The position numbers and the translations under genes are program-made. DNA of 7,468 bases from an uncultured Bacillota bacterium (lineage in GTDB: Bacteria > Bacillota > Dehalobacteriia > UBA4068). A model generated the notes under the pieces. It was given only the letters and a program-made list of their open reading frames with translations, was not told the DNA's origin and searched no databases. The stretch lies in assembly GCA_934427095.1 (NCBI GenBank), contig CAKRYM010000066.1:1-7468 (forward strand), written 5' to 3'. Within the stretch, counting starts at the first letter, position 1, and each line of letters opens with the position of its first letter. Shown piece by piece: positions 1 to 5,699 of this stretch.

Positions 1-1225
1 GCACAGCGCCGGTAGGTAGCTCAAACACATCCCCTTTCGGACTAAAGACATAGATATTATCGCTAAAGAGATCACCTTTGACTTTTTCCATGAATTCTCT
101 AGCGTCATTGGTGCTTTCTTCCTGCTGCCACTCTAGCATGCGACGCAGCCACTCGATTTTTTTATCAAAGTCCTTGTCCGCACTACAGCCTTCTTTGTAC
201 CGCCAATGGGCAGCAATACCGTTTTCCGCGATGCGGTGCATATCCCAGGTGCGAATTTGTACCTCAAAAGGAACGCCATTCCCTGCGATTAAGGTAGTAT
301 GGATAGACTGGTACATATTCTGCTTAGGCATGGCGATATAATCTTTAAACCGACCAGGAATAGGCTTCCACATGGTATGGATTACACCCAAAGCCTCATA
401 GCATTCACGTACAGTATTAACAATGATACGAATAGCGGTTAAATCAAAAATCTCCGACAACTGTTTCTGCTGCCGTTTCATCTTATTAAAGATACTGTAA
501 TAATTCTTAATTCGGCCATTAACTTCGGCCTGAATTTCTGCTTCTGCCAAAGCAGCTTTAATTTTATCAATATGTTCGTTAATTTGCCGGTCCCGGTCCT
601 CCCGGTCTGCTTCCAACTCTTCTTTGATGGCGTTGATTTCTTCCGGCTCCAAGATGGCAATAGAAAGATCTTCCAGCTCACTCTTGATTTTAAAGATACC
701 TAATCTATGGGCAAGAGGGGCATAAATGGATAAGGTCTCTTCTGCAATCTCTTTTTGTCGCAAAATAGAACGATGATATTGAATGGTGCGCATATTATGC
801 AACCGGTCAGCCAACTTAATCAAAATAATGCGAATATCGCTGGCCATAGCAATAAACATTCTGCGCAAATTTTCCGCCTGCGCCTCATGACGATTGCGAA
901 ATTCCAGTTTAGAAAGTTTGGTCACGCCATCCACCAAGGTACGGACTTCCGGGCCAAAACGATTTTCCACATCATCCAAGGTCACGGAAGTATCCTCCAC
1001 TAGATCATGGAGCAACCCTGCAGCTATCGTCTTATCATCCAACTGCAACCCAGCCAAAATCCTAGCCACTTCCAGTGGATGGACAATATAAGATTCACCG
1101 CTATCACGCGTCTGCCCCTCATGAAAATCCGAAGCATACACATAGGCAGCGCGAATTAATTCGCTGTCCGATGCAGGATTATAGGCTTTTACTGTTTTGA
1201 TAATATCATTAATCGTTACAGCCAT
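1..1225 (-). CDS. relA: Bifunctional (p)ppGpp synthetase/hydrolase Rel (RelA/SpoT family), 3' end cut by window edge
   Basis: Makes (p)ppGpp from ATP and GTP/GDP, and hydrolyses it; the ribosome-associated stringent-response enzyme of the cytosol. My translation gives 408 codons without a stop. The HD hydrolase domain spans about residues 20-150, with metal and catalytic residues H49, H73-D74, E77-D78 and D140 (in LADRLHNMRT). The synthetase domain spans about 230-345, with GRIKNYYSI, catalytic D261 in FDLTAIR, RFKD (292-295), YQSIHTT and E321 in FEVQIRT. The start of the TGS domain (about 390-408, NIYVFSPKGDVFELPTG) is reached; the rest of the TGS and the helical, zinc-finger and ACT domains lie outside. 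RFKD together with an intact HD site marks the bifunctional Rel type, not the synthetase-only RelA with an acidic motif there. The ATG follows GGGGAG by 8 nt and the N-terminus matches family length. It lies 88 nt downstream of codY on the same strand, behind a terminator-like hairpin, and I find no good promoter of its own in that gap. Confidence 0.97.
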   Translation of the reverse strand, partial: MAVTINDIIKTVKAYNPASDSELIRAAYVYASDFHEGQTRDSGESYIVHPLEVARILAGLQLDDKTIAAGLLHDLVEDTSVTLDDVENRFGPEVRTLVDGVTKLSKLEFRNRHEAQAENLRRMFIAMASDIRIILIKLADRLHNMRTIQYHRSILRQKEIAEETLSIYAPLAHRLGIFKIKSELEDLSIAILEPEEINAIKEELEADREDRDRQINEHIDKIKAALAEAEIQAEVNGRIKNYYSIFNKMKRQQKQLSEIFDLTAIRIIVNTVRECYEALGVIHTMWKPIPGRFKDYIAMPKQNMYQSIHTTLIAGNGVPFEVQIRTWDMHRIAENGIAAHWRYKEGCSADKDFDKKIEWLRRMLEWQQEESTNDAREFMEKVKGDLFSDNIYVFSPKGDVFELPTGAV

Positions 1226-1233
1226 AAACAAAA

Positions 1234-1239
1234 CTCCCC
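1234..1239 (-). promoter_or_regulatory. Ribosome binding site of rel
   Basis: GGGGAG on the minus strand, 8 nt before the ATG ending at 1225. It fixes the rel start, and lies outside the codY-rel hairpin, so the hairpin as drawn does not hide it. Confidence 0.75.
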
Positions 1240-1252
1240 GCACAAACAGATT

Positions 1253-1291
1253 GAAAAACAAAGATAGGGAATAGGAGTTTCTCCTATTCCC
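1253..1291 (-). terminator. Rho-independent terminator or attenuator between codY and rel
   Basis: On the minus strand GGGAATAGGAG, a 3-nt AAA loop and CTCCTATTCCC form a perfect 11-bp stem (1267-1291). It is followed by TATCTTTGTTTTT (1254-1266). The stem starts 22 nt past the codY stop and ends about 40 nt before the rel start. The T tract is interrupted, so termination may be partial. On the opposite strand no T tract follows the stem, so it should work only in the codY-to-rel direction. The role is inferred from structure alone. Confidence 0.7.
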
Positions 1292-1313
1292 CGCAAGATC
1301 TCAAGGAGAAGGA

Positions 1314-2108
1314 CTAACGCTTATGCGCAGCCTGCACCCGCTCAAGCTCATCCATCAAGTAATCGTTCAGCACGTGGATATATGTTCCCTTCATGCCCAA
1401 GGAACGGACCTCCACTACACCAGCGGATTCCAACTTACGCAACGCATTGACAATAACCGAACGAGTAATGCCAACCTTGTCCGCCACTTTAGATGCAACC
1501 AACAGGCCATTATTGCCGCCCAATTCTTCAAAGATATGCTCTACCGCTTCTAATTCAGAATAAGACAAGGTATCAAAAGCTACGCTAACCATAGCTTTTT
1601 GCCGAGCATTTTCTTCAATTCGTTCCATCCTAGACCGCAAGATTTCCATCCCTACAACAGTGGAACCCAATTCTGCCAGGATCAAATCTTCCTCATTAAA
1701 TTGCCCTTGTTTAGATAAAACTAAGGTACCCAGGCGTTGGCCGCCGCCAATCATCGGCACAAAGGTGGTGTATTTTTCCGGCAAATAGCAAGATTCATGA
1801 GCGCCAAAAATACATTTCCCTTTTCGGTTTACATTGACAAGAGGCTCTTTCAGCTGAGCCAATTCATTATTATACCGCTCCGGATAGTGAGCGTCATGCT
1901 TAATAATTTCTTCCATGGTCGGACAATAAAAGTCTTCCATAAAAGCATAACCAAGGATTTTCCCCTTACGCCCCGCAATGTAGACATTACTACAAATATT
2001 GTTGCACAAAGTTTCCGCAATCTCCATAAAGCTAATAGGATGACCTGCGGCCTTCATAATAATCTTATTAATTTCTCTTATTCTTTCTAATAATGGCGCC
2101 TTATTCAT
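1314..2108 (-). CDS. codY: GTP- and branched-chain-amino-acid-responsive transcriptional regulator CodY
   Basis: Global repressor of nutrient-limitation genes in Firmicutes; as a dimer in the cytosol it binds DNA when loaded with GTP and/or branched-chain amino acids. The 264 residues match the family (about 259). The N-terminal GAF domain covers about 1-155 (GRKGKILGY at 46-54, PMIGGGQRLGTLVLS at 118-132, LILAELGSTVVGMEI at 142-156), followed by a linker helix. A winged helix-turn-helix covers about 180-250, with the near-invariant SYSELEAVEHIFEEL (182-196), ASKVADKVGITRSVIVNALR (205-224) and SLGMKGTYIHVLN (236-248). The DNA-binding part is far better conserved than the effector pocket, where residues known to contact isoleucine in B. 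subtilis are replaced (see findings). An in-frame TGA three codons upstream makes this ATG the earliest possible start, and the family N-terminus fits it. The ribosome binding site is weak (GAG, 11 nt away). It lies 93 nt after ftsZ, with no convincing terminator between, so read-through from ftsQ-ftsZ is plausible. Confidence 0.97.
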   Translation of the reverse strand: MNKAPLLERIREINKIIMKAAGHPISFMEIAETLCNNICSNVYIAGRKGKILGYAFMEDFYCPTMEEIIKHDAHYPERYNNELAQLKEPLVNVNRKGKCIFGAHESCYLPEKYTTFVPMIGGGQRLGTLVLSKQGQFNEEDLILAELGSTVVGMEILRSRMERIEENARQKAMVSVAFDTLSYSELEAVEHIFEELGGNNGLLVASKVADKVGITRSVIVNALRKLESAGVVEVRSLGMKGTYIHVLNDYLMDELERVQAAHKR

Positions 2109-2201
2109 GTTATATCACACTCGACTTTTCGATAATAAAACAGCTAAATTCCCTCAAGTAAGAGTTGGCATAACAAAAACAATACCGCTGTTTTTCTTTT
2201 C

Positions 2202-3302
2202 CTACTTACGCTTTTCTTCCCGACGCAGGAAAACAGGTAATTCCAAATCCTCCAGCTGAATGGGTTTTAAGATCTCATCCAGGAAATCGGGCCTTGCCTC
2301 TGCAGGATGTTTTTCCGTTTCGGTTTTCGGCGCGCCAATTGGGCTACGATTTTCAAATCCTGTAGCAATGACCGTAACGCGAATCGTGTCGCTCATTTCC
2401 GGATCCACGCCAACGCCGAAAATAATCTGCGCATCAGGATCAGCCACATCGTAAATATATTTGGCGGCGTCGTTTGCTTCCAACAAGCTCATATCTTCAG
2501 AGCCGGTAATGGAAAGGAGGATGCCCTTTGCCCCTTTGATGCTGGTTTCCAACATAGAGCTAGAAATCGCTTTCGTGGCGGCGTCTACTGCTTTATTGTC
2601 CCCATTGGACTGGCCAATCCCCATCCAAGCGCTACCGGCATTGCTCATCACGGACTTTACGTCAGCAAAATCCAGGTTAATCAAAGCCGGTTTGCTGATC
2701 AGATCGGAAATGCCCTGCACGCCCTGACGCAGCACATCATCAGCTAAGGAAAACGCATCAGTCATCGTGGTTTTCTTGTCTACGATTTGCAAAAGTTTAT
2801 CATTGGGGATGGTAATGAGCGTATCAACGCTTTCTTTCAGATCAGCGATACCCATTTCCGCCTGCTGTGCACGGCGGCGACCTTCAAAGCCAAAGGGTTT
2901 GGTCACAACGCCCACCGTCAGGGCGCCCATTTCTTTGGCTACTGAAGCAATGACAGGCGCAGCGCCGGTACCAGTTCCGCCGCCCATGCCTGCGGTAACA
3001 AAGACCATATCGGCATCTTTCAGCAGTTCTTCAATTTCCGCTCTGCTTTCTTCGGCAGCTTTACGTCCAACTTCAGGATTTCCGCCTGCACCAAGACCTC
3101 TGGTAAGTTTGGGACCAATTTGCAAAACCGTTTCTGTTCCGGCATTGCCCAATGCCTGGCTGTCTGTATTCACCGCAATGAATTCCACGCCGGTCACATT
3201 GTGTTTGATCATGCGGTTTACCGCATTGCTACCGCCGCCGCCAATCCCAACCACCTTAATCTTCGCAAATTGAGAAGTCATGTCGTCCTCAAATAACAGC
3301 AT
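2202..3302 (-). CDS. ftsZ: Cell division protein FtsZ
   Basis: Tubulin-like GTPase that polymerises at mid-cell into the Z ring and organises septal wall synthesis. With the ATG at 3302 it is 366 residues, within the usual range. The N-terminal GTPase domain has the GIGGGGSNAVNRM nucleotide loop (19-31) and the tubulin signature GMGGGTGTG (105-113). The T7 catalytic loop NLDFADV (209-215) carries the Asp residues D211 and D214 that activate GTP hydrolysis in the next subunit. A short variable linker (about 318-351) leads to the conserved C-terminal peptide LELPVFLRR (353-361), the docking site for tethers such as FtsA or SepF, and a charged EEKRK end. I chose ATG 3302 because GGAGG lies 7 nt upstream; the in-frame TTG at 3308 lies directly against the Shine-Dalgarno, and ATG 3281 is further away. 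It follows ftsQ by 85 nt, with no ftsA between. Confidence 0.98.
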   Translation of the reverse strand: MLLFEDDMTSQFAKIKVVGIGGGGSNAVNRMIKHNVTGVEFIAVNTDSQALGNAGTETVLQIGPKLTRGLGAGGNPEVGRKAAEESRAEIEELLKDADMVFVTAGMGGGTGTGAAPVIASVAKEMGALTVGVVTKPFGFEGRRRAQQAEMGIADLKESVDTLITIPNDKLLQIVDKKTTMTDAFSLADDVLRQGVQGISDLISKPALINLDFADVKSVMSNAGSAWMGIGQSNGDNKAVDAATKAISSSMLETSIKGAKGILLSITGSEDMSLLEANDAAKYIYDVADPDAQIIFGVGVDPEMSDTIRVTVIATGFENRSPIGAPKTETEKHPAEARPDFLDEILKPIQLEDLELPVFLRREEKRK

Positions 3303-3308
3303 CGCCAA

Positions 3309-3316
3309 TCCTCCTT
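3309..3316 (-). promoter_or_regulatory. Ribosome binding site of ftsZ, start-deciding
   Basis: AAGGAGGA on the minus strand, a near-perfect Shine-Dalgarno. It abuts the in-frame TTG at 3308 but sits at ideal distance (7 nt from GGAGG) from ATG 3302, so ATG is the likely start. Its strength fits the high FtsZ levels that cells need. Confidence 0.8.
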
Positions 3317-3387
3317 AACGTAATAGGGCATTTAATAGTCTTTCTGCACAAAAATGAAATTCCCTGCTAACATTTAGCCGATAATTC

Positions 3388-4161
3388 TCATTGTATGGAA
3401 ACTGCTGGAACTGCTGGAATACTAACGTCGATATAAGCAATAGGGGCACCGTTTTCCTGCTCATTGCTACTTAAAATATTGCTATAAATCAAATATTTCT
3501 CTGCAAAATCGCTGTCATCCCCCAGCCGCACTTCCACGCCATCCACGGTATACAAACGAATGTCTTGCACATCAGCAACATGGATTTCCCCAATGCCAAC
3601 CGCATCTTCTGGAATAGAAGCCAAGATGGTTAAAGCGGCATTTAAATTGTTGGACTGAATAATACTACCGGGGACAATACCCTGCCCCGTAAGATCCACC
3701 CCAGAAATCAGGGGTAAATCCGCGGAATCGATCACCTGATAGCGGTCCAGCACCCGTCCGGAAGCATCTACTTCAATCATATAACGGCCGCTATTCAGCA
3801 AAGCTACAGCCTGCCGTTCTTCCACGGTAATCACCAAAGTAGAAGGTAGTCTTCGCTGAATTACGGCAGATTTAATCCTAGGCTCAATCTCCACGTATCT
3901 AGCGGCGTTCTGGCGGTCAACGGAAAAGATATTTGCCCCCTTTACCGCGCCGGCCAATTCCAAGATTCGCTCCTCGTCTACATGCGCATTCCCTACCACC
4001 ACCACGGTTTCAATGGCAAAGAAATTAGAAATCGCGAAAAAATACCCAGCGACCAGGCAAACCAGAAGCAAGACCATCATTAGCACACCCCGCCAGGCCC
4101 CAGCTTTACGCCGTGCCCGACGATACTCATTTATGTCTGTGATCCCTTGCTGTTGCCCCAT
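3388..4161 (-). CDS. ftsQ: Cell division protein FtsQ/DivIB
   Basis: Bitopic membrane protein of the divisome that links early and late division proteins (FtsL/DivIC and FtsB partners) at the septum. With ATG 4161 it has 257 residues. A short basic cytoplasmic tail (RRARRK, 14-19) is followed by one transmembrane helix (about 25-45, VLMMVLLLVCLVAGYFFAI), giving N-in/C-out topology. The extracytoplasmic POTRA domain starts about residue 48 (FAIETVVVVGNAHVDEERIL) and includes EPRIKSAVIQRRLPSTLVITVEER, near 93-116 and typical of the family. The FtsQ beta domain ends near IAYIDVSIPAVP at the C-terminus. ATG 4161 is preferred because AGAGG lies 6 nt upstream; the alternative ATG at 4167 touches the AGAGG and would add two residues. 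It is the first gene of its unit, with an extended -10 promoter upstream. In most Firmicutes ftsQ follows mur genes, but here its upstream neighbour is divergent hisS. Confidence 0.93.
   Translation of the reverse strand: MGQQQGITDINEYRRARRKAGAWRGVLMMVLLLVCLVAGYFFAISNFFAIETVVVVGNAHVDEERILELAGAVKGANIFSVDRQNAARYVEIEPRIKSAVIQRRLPSTLVITVEERQAVALLNSGRYMIEVDASGRVLDRYQVIDSADLPLISGVDLTGQGIVPGSIIQSNNLNAALTILASIPEDAVGIGEIHVADVQDIRLYTVDGVEVRLGDDSDFAEKYLIYSNILSSNEQENGAPIAYIDVSIPAVPAVSIQ
3400..3417. repeat. Two tandem copies of a 9-bp unit in the ftsQ 3' end
   Basis: AACTGCTGG occurs twice in tandem on the plus strand, inside ftsQ. It encodes the repeated Pro-Ala-Val triplet in the last residues of FtsQ (SIPAVPAVSIQ). 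It probably arose by slippage; no function is implied. Confidence 0.6.
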
Positions 4162-4167
4162 AAACAT

Positions 4168-4172
4168 CCTCT
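4168..4172 (-). promoter_or_regulatory. Ribosome binding site of ftsQ, start-deciding
   Basis: AGAGG on the minus strand ends 6 nt before ATG 4161 but has zero spacing to ATG 4167. This favours the shorter FtsQ start. Confidence 0.55.
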
Positions 4173-4211
4173 ATCATCAATAAAACGCTTCAAGCTTTGT
4201 AGATCAAATTT

Positions 4212-4220
4212 ATTATAGCA
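4212..4220 (-). promoter_or_regulatory. Extended -10 promoter of the ftsQ-ftsZ unit
   Basis: The minus strand reads TGCTATAAT: a perfect -10 hexamer (4212-4217) with the TGn extension. No good -35 hexamer lies 16-18 bp upstream (best is CTCGCA, three of six matches), which is normal for extended -10 promoters. The expected start near 4205 would give a leader of about 44 nt. It would drive ftsQ and ftsZ and, by read-through, possibly codY. Confidence 0.7.
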
Positions 4221-4244
4221 AAAAGAAAAAGAAAATGCGAGAGG

Positions 4245-4292
4245 TTTTTGTCAGAAATCATTATTTATGTTGACAAGAAGAATTGACAAAAA
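4245..4292. repeat. Inverted repeat with three TGACAA hexamers in the ftsQ/hisS divergent region
   Basis: TTTTTGTCA (4245-4253) and TGACAAAAA (4284-4292) form a perfect 9-bp inverted repeat with a 30-bp gap. A further TGACAA lies at 4271-4276, in direct orientation 13 bp before the copy at 4284-4289. The right arm overlaps the hisS -35 and the left arm lies just upstream of the ftsQ -35 region. It could be a shared operator, or partly a chance result of AT-rich sequence; one copy is simply the -35 box. Confidence 0.35.
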
Positions 4293-4312
4293 TCAGAAAT
4301 ACAGTATATAAT
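4283..4312 (+). promoter_or_regulatory. Consensus sigma-A promoter of hisS-aspS
   Basis: TTGACA (4283-4288), an 18-bp spacer, then TATAAT (4307-4312). Both hexamers match consensus exactly. Transcription should start near 4319, giving a leader of about 55 nt before the hisS ATG. It faces away from the ftsQ promoter. Confidence 0.85.
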
Positions 4313-4360
4313 AATTTAGTTAGTCTTTACACTGGTTTTTCAATATTATTTTGCAAGAAA

Positions 4361-4366
4361 AAGGAG
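4361..4366 (+). promoter_or_regulatory. Ribosome binding site of hisS, start-deciding
   Basis: AAGGAG, 8 nt before ATG 4375. An in-frame TTG at 4351 lies upstream of this site and is therefore not the start. Confidence 0.85.
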
Positions 4367-4374
4367 TCTTGGCT

Positions 4375-5634
4375 ATGGTCATTAACAGACCCCGCGGAAC
4401 CAATGATTTTCTGCCTGCAGACACCGCCAAATGGCAAGCGGTAGAAGCATTGCTTCGCACCATGTGTAACAGTTATGGTTTCGGTGAAATTCGCACTCCG
4501 ATTTTTGAGGAAACGGAGTTGTTTTCCCGGGGGGTGGGGAATACTACCGATGTCGTGCAAAAAGAGATGTACACCTTCCTGGATCACGGCGGCCGCTCTG
4601 TATCCCTTCGCCCAGAGAATACTGCTTCCGCTTGCCGCGCCTATCTGGAAAATAAGATGTATGGCTTAGTGCAGCCGGTTAAGCTCTATTATATCGGTCC
4701 AATGTTCCGTTATGAAAAGCCTCAAGCTGGACGGTTTCGGCAATTTCATCAGTTTGGCCTGGAAATTTTCGGTTCTGATTCTCCTGCCGCAGATGCTGAG
4801 GTCATTGCCTTTGCCTGGGATCTCTACCATCGCTTAGGCATCAAAGGCTTGGTACTGAAATTAAACAGCATTGGCTGCCCTACCTGTAGAAAAGCTTATC
4901 GTCAGGCTTTGCAGGATTATTTCCGTCCCCACTTGGAACAACTTTGCAAAACCTGCCAGGATCGGTTTGAACGTAATCCTTTACGCATTTTAGACTGCAA
5001 AAGCGAGATCTGCCAAAAAATTGGCGAAAACGCGCCCAGCATTTTAGATTATCTTTGTGCAGATTGCGAAGCCCATTTCGCCCAGGTGAAAGAAATGCTT
5101 ACCGCTGCGGATATCCCTTATGAAATCGATCCGCGCCTGGTTAGAGGACTAGATTATTATACCCGCACTGCCTTTGAGATTCAGGCCGGTACCATTGGTG
5201 CCCAGTCTGCCGTTTGCGGCGGTGGTCGATATGATGGATTGATCGAAGAAATCGGCGGTAATCATATCCCCGGCGTAGGTTTTGCTCTGGGGTTAGAACG
5301 CCTCTTTAATGTACTAAATGCCCAGGGCGATGATATTGAAGTGGAACAGCAACTGGATGCTTATGTGCTTGTTGCTGGGGTGCAAGGCTCTGCTGCCGCA
5401 GCTTTTCGCCTCGCCTGCCAACTGCGCCAGGCTGGGTTCAATGTAGAAATGGATTATGCTGATAAAAGTTTTAAAGCGCAGATGAAAGCAGCCAACCGCA
5501 TGAACGCTGCCTATGCCATCATCATCGGTGAGGATGAAGTCAAGGACAACGCCGCTACGGTGAAAAATATGGAAAATGGCGAACAAGCAACGGTTCCCTT
5601 TTCTCAAATGGTTAAATATTTTCTTGAACGCTAA
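4375..5634 (+). CDS. hisS: Histidine--tRNA ligase (HisRS)
   Basis: Class II aminoacyl-tRNA synthetase that charges tRNA-His in the cytosol. The 419 residues match the family (about 420). RPRGTNDFLP (5-14) is the usual N-terminus. Motif 1 lies around 35-50 (GFGEIRTPIFEETELF), and motif 2 around 102-130 (VKLYYIGPMFRYEKP with R112, then GRFRQFHQFGLE). The histidine-specific signature LVRGLDYYTRTAFE is at 255-268 with catalytic R257, GGGRYDGL is at 282-289, and motif 3 GVGFALGLERL is at 300-310 with R309. The C-terminal anticodon-binding domain starts near 325. The insertion domain is rich in Cys pairs: CPTC (168-171), CKTC (191-194), C208/C213 and CADC (228-231), a possible metal site. LRPENTAS (78-85) has Asn where LRPEGT is common. 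ATG 4375 is chosen for its Shine-Dalgarno and family N-terminus; a TTG at 4351 would add eight atypical residues. It is the first gene of hisS-aspS, with its own consensus promoter. Confidence 0.98.
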   Translation: MVINRPRGTNDFLPADTAKWQAVEALLRTMCNSYGFGEIRTPIFEETELFSRGVGNTTDVVQKEMYTFLDHGGRSVSLRPENTASACRAYLENKMYGLVQPVKLYYIGPMFRYEKPQAGRFRQFHQFGLEIFGSDSPAADAEVIAFAWDLYHRLGIKGLVLKLNSIGCPTCRKAYRQALQDYFRPHLEQLCKTCQDRFERNPLRILDCKSEICQKIGENAPSILDYLCADCEAHFAQVKEMLTAADIPYEIDPRLVRGLDYYTRTAFEIQAGTIGAQSAVCGGGRYDGLIEEIGGNHIPGVGFALGLERLFNVLNAQGDDIEVEQQLDAYVLVAGVQGSAAAAFRLACQLRQAGFNVEMDYADKSFKAQMKAANRMNAAYAIIIGEDEVKDNAATVKNMENGEQATVPFSQMVKYFLER

Positions 5635-5684
5635 AGTAAGCAATTGAAATAAAATACGCTATTTTCAACATCACAAGTACGCAT

Positions 5685-5691
5685 AAAGGAG
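5685..5691 (+). promoter_or_regulatory. Ribosome binding site of aspS
   Basis: AAAGGAG, 8 nt before the ATG at 5700. The 65-nt gap after hisS holds no terminator with a T tract, and I see no clear promoter, so aspS is probably co-transcribed with hisS. Confidence 0.85.
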
Positions 5692-5699
5692 CAAGAACA

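Noticed and set aside
2108..2116. TGATATAAC as an extended -10 promoter of codY
   Set aside because: It touches the codY ATG, so transcription would start inside the coding sequence, and no -35 match exists.
2175..2195. AAAAACA/TGTTTTT hairpin just after ftsZ as a terminator
   Set aside because: The 7-bp stem has one G-C pair and no T tract follows it on the minus strand. It is probably too weak to stop transcription into codY.
2767..3273. 168-codon plus-strand ORF, opposite ftsZ
   Set aside because: Its low-complexity Ser/Pro/Ala-rich translation is the antisense of conserved FtsZ sequence, and it has no family resemblance. The same applies to the other ORFs opposite codY, ftsZ, hisS and aspS.
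4245..4257. Possible Spo0A box (TTTTTGTCAGAAA)
   Set aside because: The core TGTCGAA is not present; the site reads TGTCAGA.
4270..4275. First TTGACA as an alternative hisS -35
   Set aside because: No -10-like hexamer lies 16-18 bp downstream. The second TTGACA pairs perfectly with TATAAT.
4246..4302. Two CodY-box-like sites around TCAGAAA in the ftsQ/hisS intergenic region
   Set aside because: Aligned to AATTTTCWGAAAATT, each has six mismatches, which is too many to call.
4351..4374. TTG start eight codons upstream of the hisS ATG
   Set aside because: The Shine-Dalgarno AAGGAG lies inside this extension and points to ATG 4375, which also gives the usual HisRS N-terminus.
5651..5665. AAAATA-CGC-TATTTT hairpin between hisS and aspS
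   Set aside because: Six A-T pairs and no T run; not a plausible terminator.
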